From Thalassospira profundimaris WP0211 (GTDB lineage: Bacteria > Pseudomonadota > Alphaproteobacteria > Rhodospirillales > Thalassospiraceae), in assembly GCF_000300275.1 (NCBI RefSeq), contig NZ_AMRN01000009.1:62001-126000 (forward strand): 64,000 nt of DNA, written 5' to 3'. The notes beneath the pieces were generated by a model, which saw only the letters and a program-made list of their open reading frames with translations, ran no database searches and was not told the origin of the DNA. Shown piece by piece: positions 1 to 9,195 of the stretch (positions are counted from its first letter, which is position 1; each line of letters opens with the position of its first letter). Position numbers and translations under genes: made by a program.

Positions 1-23
1 TCGTTCAGAACCACCCTGAACGA
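1..23. repeat. Inverted repeat at window edge
   Basis: Perfect 8-bp arms (1-8 and 16-23) around a 7-base loop, with no T-run after it. It may be the tail of a terminator or an operator belonging to a gene outside the window. The context is cut off. Confidence 0.35.
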
Positions 24-62
24 TAGATCGCACAACCTATCACAAGCATGAAGGACGCACAG

Positions 63-419
63 ATGGCCAAGTACTGGGTTATCGGGGGCACCTATCAGGA
101 TACCGGTTTTGATGCGCCAATTGGCGAAGAAACCAAAGTTGGTCCGTTTGGCAGCTTCGAAGACGCCGAAAAGGAATGGTCGAAAATGGCCTGGCAGTCG
201 GTTGATGACGCGAATTCGCGGTATCGGATCGAACGCCTTGAAGAATACTGGGTTGTCGGTGGCGAATATGAAAGCACCGACTTTGAAACCCCGGTTGGCG
301 GTGAAGAAGAACGTCATGGCCCGTTTGCCACGTTTGGCGATGCAGAAAAGGCATGGTCGAAACTGGCATGGCAGCATGTTGACGACTGCAATTATCGCTA
401 TCGTGTCGTCGAAGGCTAA
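63..419 (+). CDS. Tandem DUF4170 protein
   Basis: Small soluble protein of 118 aa made of two copies of the same unit, residues about 4-56 and 62-115. Each copy runs YWV(I/V)GG, then GPF, then an A-W-x-x-VDD segment and a YR(I/V) end. This matches DUF4170, a family of unknown function found mainly in alphaproteobacteria and usually seen as one unit. The ATG at 63 is preferred over the in-frame ATG at 48 because AAGGA lies about 8 bases before it and the protein then starts directly at the domain. The next gene follows after 14 bases, so the two are probably co-transcribed. No catalytic residues are recognisable. Confidence 0.85.
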   Translation: MAKYWVIGGTYQDTGFDAPIGEETKVGPFGSFEDAEKEWSKMAWQSVDDANSRYRIERLEEYWVVGGEYESTDFETPVGGEEERHGPFATFGDAEKAWSKLAWQHVDDCNYRYRVVEG

Positions 420-433
420 GCCGGACGACCAAT

Positions 434-1159
434 ATGTTTTCGATATCTGATGCGCATATGATCACGGATCCCGTGTTGCGCGACCAGATCGAACAGCATC
501 CACGCGCGCAGGACCTCCTGCCCTATTCTGCGCCGGACCACGACTTTCTGTTTCGTGGTCGTGACGTGGTTGCGATCGAGCCATCAGACGTCGCGACTGC
601 GACAAGGGGCAGGACACCGGTTCTGGCCGTCGGGTCCAATCGTGCGCCGGTTCAACTGACCCGAAAATTCACCCATCAGAACCTGTCAGATGAAATTCCG
701 GTGACCCATGGCTGGTTGGCACATCATGATATTGTCTATTCAACGCACATAACCGGATACGGCGCGGTTCCGGCAACGCTGGCACCATCACCGGGTACGC
801 GCGTGCGTGTTTCGATCACCTGGCTGACGCCGACACAACTTGCCCATATGCATGTCACGGAATCCGTTCCGGCGCACTACACCTATCAGCAACTGCATGG
901 CGGTGATCTTGATCTCGATTGCGGGGTCACACCCGATCACATCGGCATGTATCAATCCGCGCGTGGGCATGTTTTTGATCAGGGCGCGGTGTTTGCCTTG
1001 TCTGCGATTGAGGCCAGAGATCGCCGGTTCACATCCCTTGATCAATGGGAAATGATGGCACTTTTCGCCAAGCGTGCCGGGCAAGTCTTTAGCCCCGCAT
1101 TTGTCCTGCGTGTCATTGACGATCCGGCTTTTCGCCGTCTTGTTGTCGAACAGGATTAA
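434..1159 (+). CDS. Conserved hypothetical protein
   Basis: 241-aa protein that I do not recognise. It has no signal peptide or membrane segment. A VLAVGSN stretch near residue 65 faintly resembles the YGSN-type loop of gamma-glutamylcyclotransferase-like (AIG2) folds, but no matching catalytic glutamate region is clear, so this is only a hint. It lies 14 bases after the DUF4170 gene and probably shares its transcript. Its stop codon overlaps that of the convergent methyltransferase gene on the other strand (1156-1159). Confidence 0.7.
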   Translation: MFSISDAHMITDPVLRDQIEQHPRAQDLLPYSAPDHDFLFRGRDVVAIEPSDVATATRGRTPVLAVGSNRAPVQLTRKFTHQNLSDEIPVTHGWLAHHDIVYSTHITGYGAVPATLAPSPGTRVRVSITWLTPTQLAHMHVTESVPAHYTYQQLHGGDLDLDCGVTPDHIGMYQSARGHVFDQGAVFALSAIEARDRRFTSLDQWEMMALFAKRAGQVFSPAFVLRVIDDPAFRRLVVEQD

Positions 1160-1863
1160 TCACGGTCCGGCAAAAGCTGCCAGATGCGGGTGAACTTGGT
1201 GTCGGTGTCCTCGACCGCGACATCGACCGGCACGTCATAGGTTTCAAGTTCGTCGATGTTATGTGTCGGCGCATAGGTCCGGCCGGGGTCGGCCAGGATG
1301 ACCTTGGTGCCAAGGCGGGCCTCAGTCATCAGCCACTGCAAAACGGCATTTGCCATGTCCTGCTGATAACAGACGTCGCCGGCAAAAATCACATCCCAAC
1401 GCTTTTGCGGGGCCGACGTGCCAACCAGATTTTCGGTCGTCGTCGGGATTTCAACACCATTATGTTTGGCGTTCAGCCTTGTGGCGGTAATCGCCACCGG
1501 GTCGATGTCGTTGGCAAGGATTTCTGCGGCATCAGAACGGACGCAGGCAATGGCCTGCATGCCGCCACCACAGGCGAAATCAAGCACCCGCTTGCCGCGC
1601 ACCAGTTCCGGGTGGTCAAGGATATAGCGCGTGATTGCCTGCCCACCGGGCCAGGCAAAGGCCCAATAGGGTGGCGGGATATCAAGCACACCCAGAATAT
1701 CCTCGGTCGCCTGCCAAAGCGGGGTGATGTGGGTTGCCAGATACATCTCGATTTCCGGTGCCAAAGGCACGCGGGCCGGTACGGTGAATGTTTCGATCAG
1801 ATCGGCAAATTGCGGATCGTCGACATCGGGCACCAGTGCATCGGCGAAGACATTTACGCTCAT
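1156..1863 (-). CDS. Putative ETF-beta lysine methyltransferase
   Basis: 235-aa class I SAM-dependent methyltransferase. It shows a PPYWAFAWPGGQ segment, the SAM-binding DFACGGG loop, the acidic NDID strand, and a DVIFAGDVCY motif. This pattern fits the METTL20/ETFB-KMT and PrmA-like group, which methylates lysines of the electron-transfer flavoprotein beta subunit (family knowledge); the exact substrate is inference. The start at 1863 (MSVNVF) is chosen because the longer reading from 1908 would run into ubiA. The gene lies directly downstream of ubiA on the same strand, so both could serve electron delivery to the quinone pool. Confidence 0.75.
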   Translation of the reverse strand: MSVNVFADALVPDVDDPQFADLIETFTVPARVPLAPEIEMYLATHITPLWQATEDILGVLDIPPPYWAFAWPGGQAITRYILDHPELVRGKRVLDFACGGGMQAIACVRSDAAEILANDIDPVAITATRLNAKHNGVEIPTTTENLVGTSAPQKRWDVIFAGDVCYQQDMANAVLQWLMTEARLGTKVILADPGRTYAPTHNIDELETYDVPVDVAVEDTDTKFTRIWQLLPDRD

Positions 1864-1894
1864 TGGCGGTTTACCTTGAAAAGGGGGTATCGGG

Positions 1895-2848
1895 TTATGC
1901 GTTCGCAATCAGATGCGAAAGCACGATGGCAGCAAGTACCAGTAATCCGTAATCGCGGTTGGATCTAAACCGCTTCAGACAATTGGCCGCGTCGTCAAGC
2001 TTGACGGTGGCAACCTGCCAGCCAAGGTGAATGCCCGCCAACCCCAGCAAGACAAAATAGGACCAGTGCAAACCGGCCAGCATCCCCGAAACGCCCAGCA
2101 AAAGCGTGGTCATGGTATAGAACCCCTTGGCCCATTTCGGCGTCGCATCGCCCAAACGCAGTGCCAGGGATTTCAGGCCGATCTTGGCATCATCATCCTT
2201 GTCCTGATGGGCATAGATGGTGTCATAGCCAAGCGTCCAGAAAAATCCCGCCGCATACATGGCAATGGCGGCTGGCTCCACCGTGCCGGTCACAGCCGCC
2301 CACCCGACCAGCGCGCCCCAGTTAAAGGCAAGGCCAAGGCAGGCCTGCGGCCAATAGGTGATCCGCTTCATGAACGGATAGGTGATGATGATCGGGATCG
2401 AACAGATGCCGACAATGATCGCCTCGATCCGGAATTGCACCAGAATGCCAAGTCCCAGCAACATCATGAAGCCAAGGAACAGCAAAGCCTGCCACACCTT
2501 GACCTGACCACTGGGGAGCGGGCGGGTGGTGGTGCGTTCGACCTGACCATCAAAATTGCGGTCGGCCAGATCGTTGATCACGCAACCGGCACCCCGCATG
2601 ATCACGGCGCCCACCCCGAACAGCGCCATCATGATGACGATCTGTTTGGTGGTGATGGCATCGGTTAACCCGCCTGCCATGGCGGTGGACCACCAGCAGG
2701 GCAAAAGCAAAAGCCAGGTGCCAATCGGGCGATCAAGGCGCAGAAGTTTCAGATAGGGCCGCACAGCTTCGGGCATGAAACGATCGATCCAGCCATCCTT
2801 TGGCATATCGTTCTTGCTGGTCTGTATTGGCTGGTTGACCTGTGTCAT
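1895..2848 (-). CDS. ubiA: 4-hydroxybenzoate polyprenyltransferase
   Basis: 317-aa integral membrane prenyltransferase that attaches the polyprenyl tail to 4-hydroxybenzoate in ubiquinone synthesis. The first Asp-rich motif reads NDLADRNFD, followed by the conserved RPLPSG. The second lies in the YDTIYAHQDKDDD stretch. Eight or so hydrophobic helices start near residue 40. Length is normal for UbiA (about 290-320). It is divergent from rsmE with about 60 bases between, so promoters for both probably lie in 2849-2908. It is followed by the ETF-beta methyltransferase gene. Confidence 0.95.
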   Translation of the reverse strand: MTQVNQPIQTSKNDMPKDGWIDRFMPEAVRPYLKLLRLDRPIGTWLLLLPCWWSTAMAGGLTDAITTKQIVIMMALFGVGAVIMRGAGCVINDLADRNFDGQVERTTTRPLPSGQVKVWQALLFLGFMMLLGLGILVQFRIEAIIVGICSIPIIITYPFMKRITYWPQACLGLAFNWGALVGWAAVTGTVEPAAIAMYAAGFFWTLGYDTIYAHQDKDDDAKIGLKSLALRLGDATPKWAKGFYTMTTLLLGVSGMLAGLHWSYFVLLGLAGIHLGWQVATVKLDDAANCLKRFRSNRDYGLLVLAAIVLSHLIANA

Positions 2849-2908
2849 AATTGGCCTATCTGATAAAAAACCATTTCAAGATGCCGTAAAACGGCTTTGG
2901 GGACCTCT

Positions 2909-3709
2909 ATGACTGCTGATGCCACGCGCGCCCGCCAACGCCTTTTCGTTCGGGATCCTATCACGGCTGATAGTGAAATCGAACTTGCTCCCGAACAGTC
3001 TCATTACCTCGAACATGTCATGCGCCTCAAGCCCGGAACACCGGTAAAAATTTTTAACGGCCTTGATGGTGAATGGCTTGGCACGATCAGCGAGCTTCGC
3101 AAAAAGAAGGGGCGGGTTACGGCCGAGCAGCAATTACGCGAGCAAGGTCAGGAGCTTGGACCGACTCTTGTCTTTGCGCCGATCAAAAAGCAGCGGCTGG
3201 ATTTCCTGATCGAAAAGGCGGTCGAGCTTGGCGTTGAAAAACTTCAACCCGTCATCACCCAGCATGGCATCACCGATAAGGTGCGCCTTGATCGTTTGCA
3301 GGCACAGGTTGTTGAGGCGGCCGAACAGTGTGAACGCCTGACTGTGCCTGAGGTTTGCGAGCCTGTGCGTCTTTTGGATTGGGTCGCAAATCTGCCGGAA
3401 AATCACCGTCTGCTATTTTGTGATGAAACAGGATCGGGGTCACCAATTGGTGAAGTGCTAAGTCAGCTATTGGCAAAGGGCGCTGGCTCGTTTATCGACA
3501 ATACCAATGTTGTTAACCATGCAATCGTGATTGGACCCGAGGGCGGCTTTAGCGCCGACGAACTTGAACGTATCCGCAAACAGCCTTTTGCAACGCCTGT
3601 TAGTCTTGGCCCGCGCATCCTGCGTGCGGAGACGGCAGCGATTGCTGCATTGACTGTGTTTCAGGATCGCATCGGCGATTGGTCTGCCCGACCAGTTACG
3701 AGAGATTAG
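2909..3709 (+). CDS. rsmE: 16S rRNA (uracil-1498-N3)-methyltransferase
   Basis: 266-aa SPOUT-class methyltransferase acting on U1498 of 16S rRNA. An N-terminal PUA-like part (LFVRDPI to about residue 75) precedes the SPOUT domain. The knot motifs IGPEGGF and [11 protein letters not shown] are intact. The ATG at 2909 has GGGGA just upstream; a TTG at 2897 is in frame but lacks a ribosome site. gshA starts 11 bases after its stop, so the two form an operon. Confidence 0.95.
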   Translation: MTADATRARQRLFVRDPITADSEIELAPEQSHYLEHVMRLKPGTPVKIFNGLDGEWLGTISELRKKKGRVTAEQQLREQGQELGPTLVFAPIKKQRLDFLIEKAVELGVEKLQPVITQHGITDKVRLDRLQAQVVEAAEQCERLTVPEVCEPVRLLDWVANLPENHRLLFCDETGSGSPIGEVLSQLLAKGAGSFIDNTNVVNHAIVIGPEGGFSADELERIRKQPFATPVSLGPRILRAETAAIAALTVFQDRIGDWSARPVTRD

Positions 3710-3720
3710 GGGAAGCCCTT

Positions 3721-5094
3721 ATGACTGTCAGCGCCTCCACTGGTGACAGCCCGGTAATTGAAAGCCGGCGCCAGCTTGTCGAATGGTTCGAGTCCGGCTG
3801 TACGCCAAAAAAAGACTGGGCCATCGGCACCGAACACGAAAAATTCGCCTTCACCCGCGATGATCTTCGCCCCATCCCCTATGAAGGGGAACGCGGGGTC
3901 AAAATGCTGCTCAATGCCCTGGCCGAACATTATGACTGGGAACCGATCATTGAGAACGGCAATGTCATTGCACTGACCAAGGACAAATGTTCTGTCTCGC
4001 TCGAACCGGGCGGACAGATTGAACTTTCAGGTGCGCCGCTTAAAAACATTCACCAGACCTGTGGTGAAGTGCACACCCACCTGCACGAAGTCCGCGAGAT
4101 TTGCGACGGGCTTGGCATCGATATGCTGGGTGTCGGCCATAATCCGAAATGGAAACGTGAAGATATCCCGTGGATGCCCAAGGGCCGCTACGAGATCATG
4201 AAAAATTACATGCCCAAGGTCGGAAACCTTGGGCTGGACATGATGCTCAGGACCTCGACCATTCAGGTCAATCTGGATTTCAGTTCCGAAGCCGACATGG
4301 TCAAGAAATTCAGAACGTCTCTGGCGCTTCAGCCAGTGGCGACCGCCCTGTTTGCGGCGTCCCCGTTTGTTGACGGCAAGCCAAGCGGCTTCTTGTCGGC
4401 ACGGTCGAACGTCTGGACCGATACCGACCCGGATCGTTGTGGCATGTTGCCATTCGTGTTCGAGGACGGTTTTGGCTTTGAACGCTATGTCGACTACATG
4501 CTCGATGTGCCGATGTATTTCGTCTATCGCGACGGCAAGTACATTGATGCAGCAGGCAAGTCGTTCCGTGATTTCATGGATGGCAAACTTGATGTTCTGC
4601 CCGGTGAACGCCCGACCATGAATGACTGGTCTGATCACATGACGACGGCGTTTCCGGAAGTGCGGCTTAAGAAGTTTCTTGAAATGCGCGGCGCCGATGG
4701 TGGCCCGTGGAAACGCATCTGTGCGTTGCCGGCCCTTTGGGTTGGTTTGCTTTATGATGATGCGGCCCTTGATGCCGCATGGGATCTGGTCAAGGACCTG
4801 TCGGTTGCCGAGCGTGAAGCGCTTCGCAACGATGTTCCGCGCACTGCCCTTGCCACCCCGTTCAAAAAAAGCGGCACGGTTCAGGATCTGTCAAAAGACG
4901 TTCTGGCGATTTCCCGTCAGGGTCTTAAAAACCGTGGACGCATGGACAGCTACGGCGACGATGAAGGCCATTTCCTTGATAGCCTTGATGATGTCGCACA
5001 AAGCGGTCGCACCCTGGCAGAGGAATTCCTTGATAAGTACGAAACCGAATGGAACGGCTCGGTCGATCCGTTGTTCAAGGAATACGCCTACTAA
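3721..5094 (+). CDS. gshA: Glutamate-cysteine ligase
   Basis: 457-aa ATP-dependent ligase joining glutamate and cysteine, the first step of glutathione synthesis. It belongs to the plant/alphaproteobacterial type of [13 protein letters not shown] near the N-terminus, the [11 protein letters not shown] block, and a [15 protein letters not shown] region. ATG 3721 follows a strong AGGGGAAG site. It is co-directional with rsmE and ends at a two-way terminator shared with the convergent glpD. A glutathione reductase gene (36959) occurs later in the window. Confidence 0.95.
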   Translation: MTVSASTGDSPVIESRRQLVEWFESGCTPKKDWAIGTEHEKFAFTRDDLRPIPYEGERGVKMLLNALAEHYDWEPIIENGNVIALTKDKCSVSLEPGGQIELSGAPLKNIHQTCGEVHTHLHEVREICDGLGIDMLGVGHNPKWKREDIPWMPKGRYEIMKNYMPKVGNLGLDMMLRTSTIQVNLDFSSEADMVKKFRTSLALQPVATALFAASPFVDGKPSGFLSARSNVWTDTDPDRCGMLPFVFEDGFGFERYVDYMLDVPMYFVYRDGKYIDAAGKSFRDFMDGKLDVLPGERPTMNDWSDHMTTAFPEVRLKKFLEMRGADGGPWKRICALPALWVGLLYDDAALDAAWDLVKDLSVAEREALRNDVPRTALATPFKKSGTVQDLSKDVLAISRQGLKNRGRMDSYGDDEGHFLDSLDDVAQSGRTLAEEFLDKYETEWNGSVDPLFKEYAY

Positions 5095-5112
5095 GGCCAA
5101 CGAATACGCAAT

Positions 5113-5144
5113 AAAAAAGGGCAGTGAATTCACTGCCCTTTTTT
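5113..5144. terminator. Bidirectional terminator gshA/glpD
   Basis: Perfect 20-bp palindrome at 5119-5138, flanked by an A6 run on the left and a T6 run on the right. It works in either direction and sits between the convergent gshA and glpD genes. Confidence 0.9.
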
Positions 5145-5172
5145 GATGTTTGCAGGTTGCTCGTTTTGAAGG

Positions 5173-6693
5173 TTACTGCGCAGCCCGATCAAGCCGGGTT
5201 TGGGCGGCAAACCATTTTTCGATGGCATCGACCTGATCAGGCTGCATCCCGAGGCCAAGTTTGGTCCTGCGCCACAGAACATCTTCTGGGCGACACGCCC
5301 ATTCATTGGCCATCAGGTAGCGGAGTTCCGCTTCATAAAGGTTCGGCGCGACTTCCGGGCCCAAATCGCCAAGCGATGTTGCTGTACCAATGATTTTGCG
5401 GATTGCCGTGCCGTAGCTTCGCACCAGCCGATACAGCAATGCGCTTGGCAACCAGTCATAGGTTGCCTTGGCCTTGGCAAGGAACGCATCAAAATCGCCG
5501 TCGGGCATGTCGCCACCGGGAAGGATGGCATTTGCCGTCCAGTCCTTCGCATCGTTGCCCAGAACCGGGGCCAGTTTTTGCATCGCATGTTCGGCAAGCT
5601 TGCGATAAGTCGTGATCTTGCCGCCATAGATGGACAGGATCGGTGCCGAACTTCCGGTATCGCCGGTATCAAGATCGAACACGTAGTCGCGGGTTACCGC
5701 CGACGCATTGTCGTTCTTGTCATCATAAAGCGGTCGCACCCCGGAATAATCCCAAACCACGTCCTTGCGGTTAAGCGGTTTGGCCAAATAGCCATTCACC
5801 AGATCCAGCAGATAGTCGATTTCCTGATCGCTGATTTTGACCTGTGCCGGATCGCCGTTATAGGCAACATCGGTGGTGCCGATCAGGGTATAGTCCTGCT
5901 GATAGGGGATGGCAAAGGCAATGCGCCCGTCGCCATTCTGGAAGATATAGCAATGATCATGGTCATGAATGCGCGCAACCACAATGTGGCTGCCCTTGAC
6001 CAGTCGAAGACCGGCGGCCTTTTTGCCAAGCCCGGCATTTTCGACCATCTCGGTGACCCACGGCCCTGCGGCGTTGACCACGGATTTTGCACTGACCGAT
6101 TGCGGGGCACCATCGGGCCCGATCAGTTCGGCATTCCAGTGATCGTGATGACGCACCAGTGATGCACATCTGGTGCGGGTTCGGATATCAGCCCCACGTG
6201 CCTGTGCGTCCTGTGCATTGAGGACCACAAGTCTGGCATCATCCACCCAGCAATCGGAATAGGAAAAACCGCCGGCGTAATCAGATTTCAACGGTTGGCC
6301 TTCCGGCGTGCCGTTAAAGGAAACCGCACGTGATCCGGGCAGGCGTTTGCGCTTTGCCAGATGGTCATAAAGAAACAATCCGGCACGCAGCATCCATTTC
6401 GGACGCAAGCCCCGGTGATGGGGCAAAACGAACGTCAAAGGCCAGATGATATGTGGGGCAGCAGCCAACAGAACTTCGCGTTCCTGAAGTGCTTCGCGCA
6501 CCAGACGGAACTCGTAATGTTCAAGATATCGAAGACCGCCATGGATGAGTTTGGTCGAGGAAGAAGAGGTGGCCGAGGCAAGGTCGCGCTGTTCGACCAA
6601 AAGAACAGAAAGCCCGCGACCGGCGGCATCACGGGCAATACCAGCCCCGTTGATGCCGCCGCCAACGACCAGAAGGTCGTAAGTTCCGGTCAC
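5173..6693 (-). CDS. glpD: Glycerol-3-phosphate dehydrogenase (aerobic)
   Basis: 506-aa FAD enzyme that oxidises sn-glycerol 3-phosphate to dihydroxyacetone phosphate and passes electrons to quinone at the inner membrane face. The FAD loop is VVGGGINGAGIARDAAGRG, followed by SSSSTKLIHGGLRYLE, typical of GlpD. It starts with GTG one base after the stop of the upstream permease gene, so it is translationally coupled to the phosphonate-type ABC transporter. No glycerol kinase or GlpF is present. This placement suggests the transporter brings in a compound that yields glycerol 3-phosphate. Confidence 0.95.
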   Translation of the reverse strand: MTGTYDLLVVGGGINGAGIARDAAGRGLSVLLVEQRDLASATSSSSTKLIHGGLRYLEHYEFRLVREALQEREVLLAAAPHIIWPLTFVLPHHRGLRPKWMLRAGLFLYDHLAKRKRLPGSRAVSFNGTPEGQPLKSDYAGGFSYSDCWVDDARLVVLNAQDAQARGADIRTRTRCASLVRHHDHWNAELIGPDGAPQSVSAKSVVNAAGPWVTEMVENAGLGKKAAGLRLVKGSHIVVARIHDHDHCYIFQNGDGRIAFAIPYQQDYTLIGTTDVAYNGDPAQVKISDQEIDYLLDLVNGYLAKPLNRKDVVWDYSGVRPLYDDKNDNASAVTRDYVFDLDTGDTGSSAPILSIYGGKITTYRKLAEHAMQKLAPVLGNDAKDWTANAILPGGDMPDGDFDAFLAKAKATYDWLPSALLYRLVRSYGTAIRKIIGTATSLGDLGPEVAPNLYEAELRYLMANEWACRPEDVLWRRTKLGLGMQPDQVDAIEKWFAAQTRLDRAAQ

Positions 6694-6694
6694 G

Positions 6695-7519
6695 TTAGAT
6701 CACCTTTTTACGCAGGTAAGCTGAAATGGCTTCGCCAATAATGACCAGACCAATGATTGCCAGAAGGATCGTGGCAACCGTTTGCCATGCAAAAGTATCA
6801 ATCGCCCCCTGAAGGATGATGCCGATACCGCCAGCACCGACCAGACCCAGAACCGTACTTTCACGCAGGTTGATGTCCCAGCGCAGGATGGATACGGCAA
6901 AGAAGGTCGGCATGACTTGCGGAATGACACCATAAACCAGAATCTTGAAGCGCGATGCGCCAACGGATTCCAGTGCCTCGATCGGGGCACGGTCGATTTC
7001 CTCGATTGCTTCGCCCAGCAATTTGCCAAGGAAGCCAAGCGACCGGAAAATGATGGCCAGAATACCGGCCAAAACACCCGGTCCGAACACAGCCACAAAC
7101 AGCAGCGCCCAGATGATGGTGTTGACCGAACGCGATGACACCAGAATGAACCGGCCAAGCCAAAGTGTGAAACGGTTCGGCGTGGTGTTCTGGGCTGCGA
7201 TCAGTGCAATCGGCAGGGACAGGAACACGGCAAAGAAGGTCGCAATGGTTGCGATATTGACGGTTTCCAAAAGCGTCCAGCCGATTTCCTGCCAGCCTTC
7301 AAGTGATGGCGGGAACATGCGGGCAAACAGATCGCCCATCTGTTCCGGCGCATCCCAGAGCCACGGCCAGATGATATTGATCGTCGACAAGGACCAGACA
7401 ACGGCCAGCGCGACCAGTGCGGTCAGGCCATAACGCCGCCAGCGTTCCTTGGTGGTGTAGCGGGACCATTCGCGGTTGGCGATTGCTTCCGGTCCGGTAG
7501 GTTGTGTGGTGGCTACCAT
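6695..7519 (-). CDS. phnE: Phosphonate-type ABC permease (second PhnE)
   Basis: 274-aa inner-membrane permease of the PhnE family with about six helices. It carries the ABC-permease EAA-type loop (GEAIEEIDRAPIEALESVG) and a LGLVGAGGIGIIL segment. The start at 7519 follows AGGAGG and overlaps the upstream phnE stop by 7 bases, so the two permeases are coupled and probably form a heterodimer. The residues before 7519 in the longer reading frame have no family match. The last base pairs lead straight into glpD. Confidence 0.9.
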   Translation of the reverse strand: MVATTQPTGPEAIANREWSRYTTKERWRRYGLTALVALAVVWSLSTINIIWPWLWDAPEQMGDLFARMFPPSLEGWQEIGWTLLETVNIATIATFFAVFLSLPIALIAAQNTTPNRFTLWLGRFILVSSRSVNTIIWALLFVAVFGPGVLAGILAIIFRSLGFLGKLLGEAIEEIDRAPIEALESVGASRFKILVYGVIPQVMPTFFAVSILRWDINLRESTVLGLVGAGGIGIILQGAIDTFAWQTVATILLAIIGLVIIGEAISAYLRKKVI

Positions 7520-8319
7520 AGGTTCCTCCTGATCCGGCCGCTGATGGCCTCGCTGACAAGGATCACACCGATGATGCAAAGGGTAATCGCCAGCGCAAAG
7601 TCATAGTCGTAACGCCCAAAGGCATTAAGAAGGGTCGATCCGATACCGCCCGCACCAACGATGCCAACAATGGCAGAGGCGCGCAGGTTGCTATCAAGCT
7701 GATAAATCGAAAGACCGATCTGACGGGGCATGATTTGCGGGATCACAGCATAGAGAAGGGTGACGAATGTCGCCCCGCCAGCAGCACGGATCGCCTCGAC
7801 CTGTCCCCAATCGATTTCCTCGATCCGTTCGGCCAGCATTTTGGCAACGAAACCGATGGAATAGACCGTCAGCGTCAGAATACCTGCCAGCGGGCCAAAG
7901 CCGACAGCTTTGACAAACAGGATGGCGACAATGACCGGGTGGAAGGAACGGGCAACGATGATCACGCCACGCCCGATGGTATAAAGCCATTTCGGTGCGA
8001 TATTTGACGCCGATGCAAAGGCAATCGGAACGCTGAGTGCCAGACCAAGCAGGGTCGAGACAATGGCGATCTTGATGCTTTCCATAAAGCCGTCAAACAG
8101 CAACTCGCCACGGATAAAGCTTGGCGGGAAGGCGCCCTTGAAGATGCGGATCGCACGCGGGACACCGTCCTGGATGCGCTCCCAGTCGAATGGCAGGGTT
8201 GTGATGGCCCACCAGACATAGGCAACAACAGCAATCAGAAGACCCCAGCGCAACATCGGGTTGGCAATAAAGGGGGGCTTCTTCCATGTGCGGCCCGTTT
8301 TTTGAACGGTGCTGCTCAT
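7513..8319 (-). CDS. phnE: Phosphonate-type ABC permease (first PhnE)
   Basis: 268-aa inner-membrane permease paralogous to the next gene. It has an N-terminal helix near residues 24-42, a long periplasmic loop, then five helices, with an EAA-type loop (AERIEEIDWGQVEAIRAAG) and IVGIVGAGGIGSTLL. It overlaps the phnC stop by 4 bases (ATGA), a sign of coupled translation. Paired PhnE subunits are common in this transporter family. Confidence 0.9.
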   Translation of the reverse strand: MSSTVQKTGRTWKKPPFIANPMLRWGLLIAVVAYVWWAITTLPFDWERIQDGVPRAIRIFKGAFPPSFIRGELLFDGFMESIKIAIVSTLLGLALSVPIAFASASNIAPKWLYTIGRGVIIVARSFHPVIVAILFVKAVGFGPLAGILTLTVYSIGFVAKMLAERIEEIDWGQVEAIRAAGGATFVTLLYAVIPQIMPRQIGLSIYQLDSNLRASAIVGIVGAGGIGSTLLNAFGRYDYDFALAITLCIIGVILVSEAISGRIRRNLW

Positions 8320-9113
8320 CGTGCGGCGACCTCACGCAGGTGGGTGCTGCTTTCGGCGTCGCCGCGTTCTTCGGCGGGCACACCGGCATAGATATCGTCC
8401 ATGGCGTCATTGGTCAGGTCGACCGGCTCGCCATCGAAAATAATGCGGCCAAAGCGCATGCCAACGATCCGCTGGGTATATTCCTTGGCTTCGTTGACGT
8501 TATGAATGTTGATCAGAACCGGCAGGTGCAGCTCGGATGCGAGCGCGCGCAACAGTTCCATGATCTGACGCGATGTTTTCGGATCAAGCGATGCGGTCGG
8601 TTCATCGGCCAGCAGGATTTCAGGTTCCTGCATCAGGGCGCGGACCACACCGACACGCTGGCGTTCACCGCCGGAAAGTTCATCGGCACGTTTGTCGGCA
8701 TAATGGGCGATCCCGACGCGTTCCATCAAATGAAAGGCGCGATCAATGTCTTCCTGCGGATATTTGCGCGTCACTGCGCGCCATGCCGGAAGATAGCCAA
8801 GGCGACCGGATTGGACGTTTTCCATCACCGTCAAACGATCAATCAGGTTGAAGCCCTGAAACACCATGCCGATGCGACGGCGTGCCAGACGCAGTGCCTT
8901 GCCTTCAAGCTTGGTCAGTTCCGTGCCATTGAGTTCGATGGAGCCCGAAGACGGTTCGACAAGACGGTTGATACAACGCAGCAGGGTACTTTTGCCCGCA
9001 CCTGATGCGCCGATGATGGAAACAACACTTTCGCCCGGCACTTCAAGGTTCAGGTTCTTCAACACTGCCTTTTCTTCGCCATAGCGTTTTACAAGTTCTT
9101 TGATACGCAGCAT
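8316..9113 (-). CDS. phnC: Phosphonate-type ABC transporter ATPase
   Basis: 265-aa ATP-binding subunit. Walker A is GASGAGKST, the signature is LSGGERQRVGV, Walker B is ILLADEPTASLD, and the switch His lies in LINIHNV. Full-length for PhnC. The encoded complex would power import of whatever the PhnD-like protein binds. A strong hairpin lies between phnD and this gene (9142-9165). Confidence 0.93.
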   Translation of the reverse strand: MLRIKELVKRYGEEKAVLKNLNLEVPGESVVSIIGASGAGKSTLLRCINRLVEPSSGSIELNGTELTKLEGKALRLARRRIGMVFQGFNLIDRLTVMENVQSGRLGYLPAWRAVTRKYPQEDIDRAFHLMERVGIAHYADKRADELSGGERQRVGVVRALMQEPEILLADEPTASLDPKTSRQIMELLRALASELHLPVLINIHNVNEAKEYTQRIVGMRFGRIIFDGEPVDLTNDAMDDIYAGVPAEERGDAESSTHLREVAAR

Positions 9114-9141
9114 TGCGTTACCCCGAATGAAATGGGTGGCA

Positions 9142-9165
9142 CAGGGCCTGCCAAGGCAGGCCCTG
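9142..9165 (-). other. Intercistronic hairpin phnD/phnC
   Basis: Perfect 11-bp GC-rich stem with a 2-base centre (arms 9142-9152 and 9155-9165). No T-run follows on the minus strand. The site between a binding-protein gene and its ATPase gene suggests an RNA-stabilising or partially terminating element that lets phnD be made in excess. Confidence 0.7.
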
Positions 9166-9195
9166 CAAAGTTCGGATCGATTGGAAAATCAGGAA

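Noticed and set aside
5200-6162. 320-aa open frame on the plus strand
   Set aside because: Antisense to glpD, no family features.
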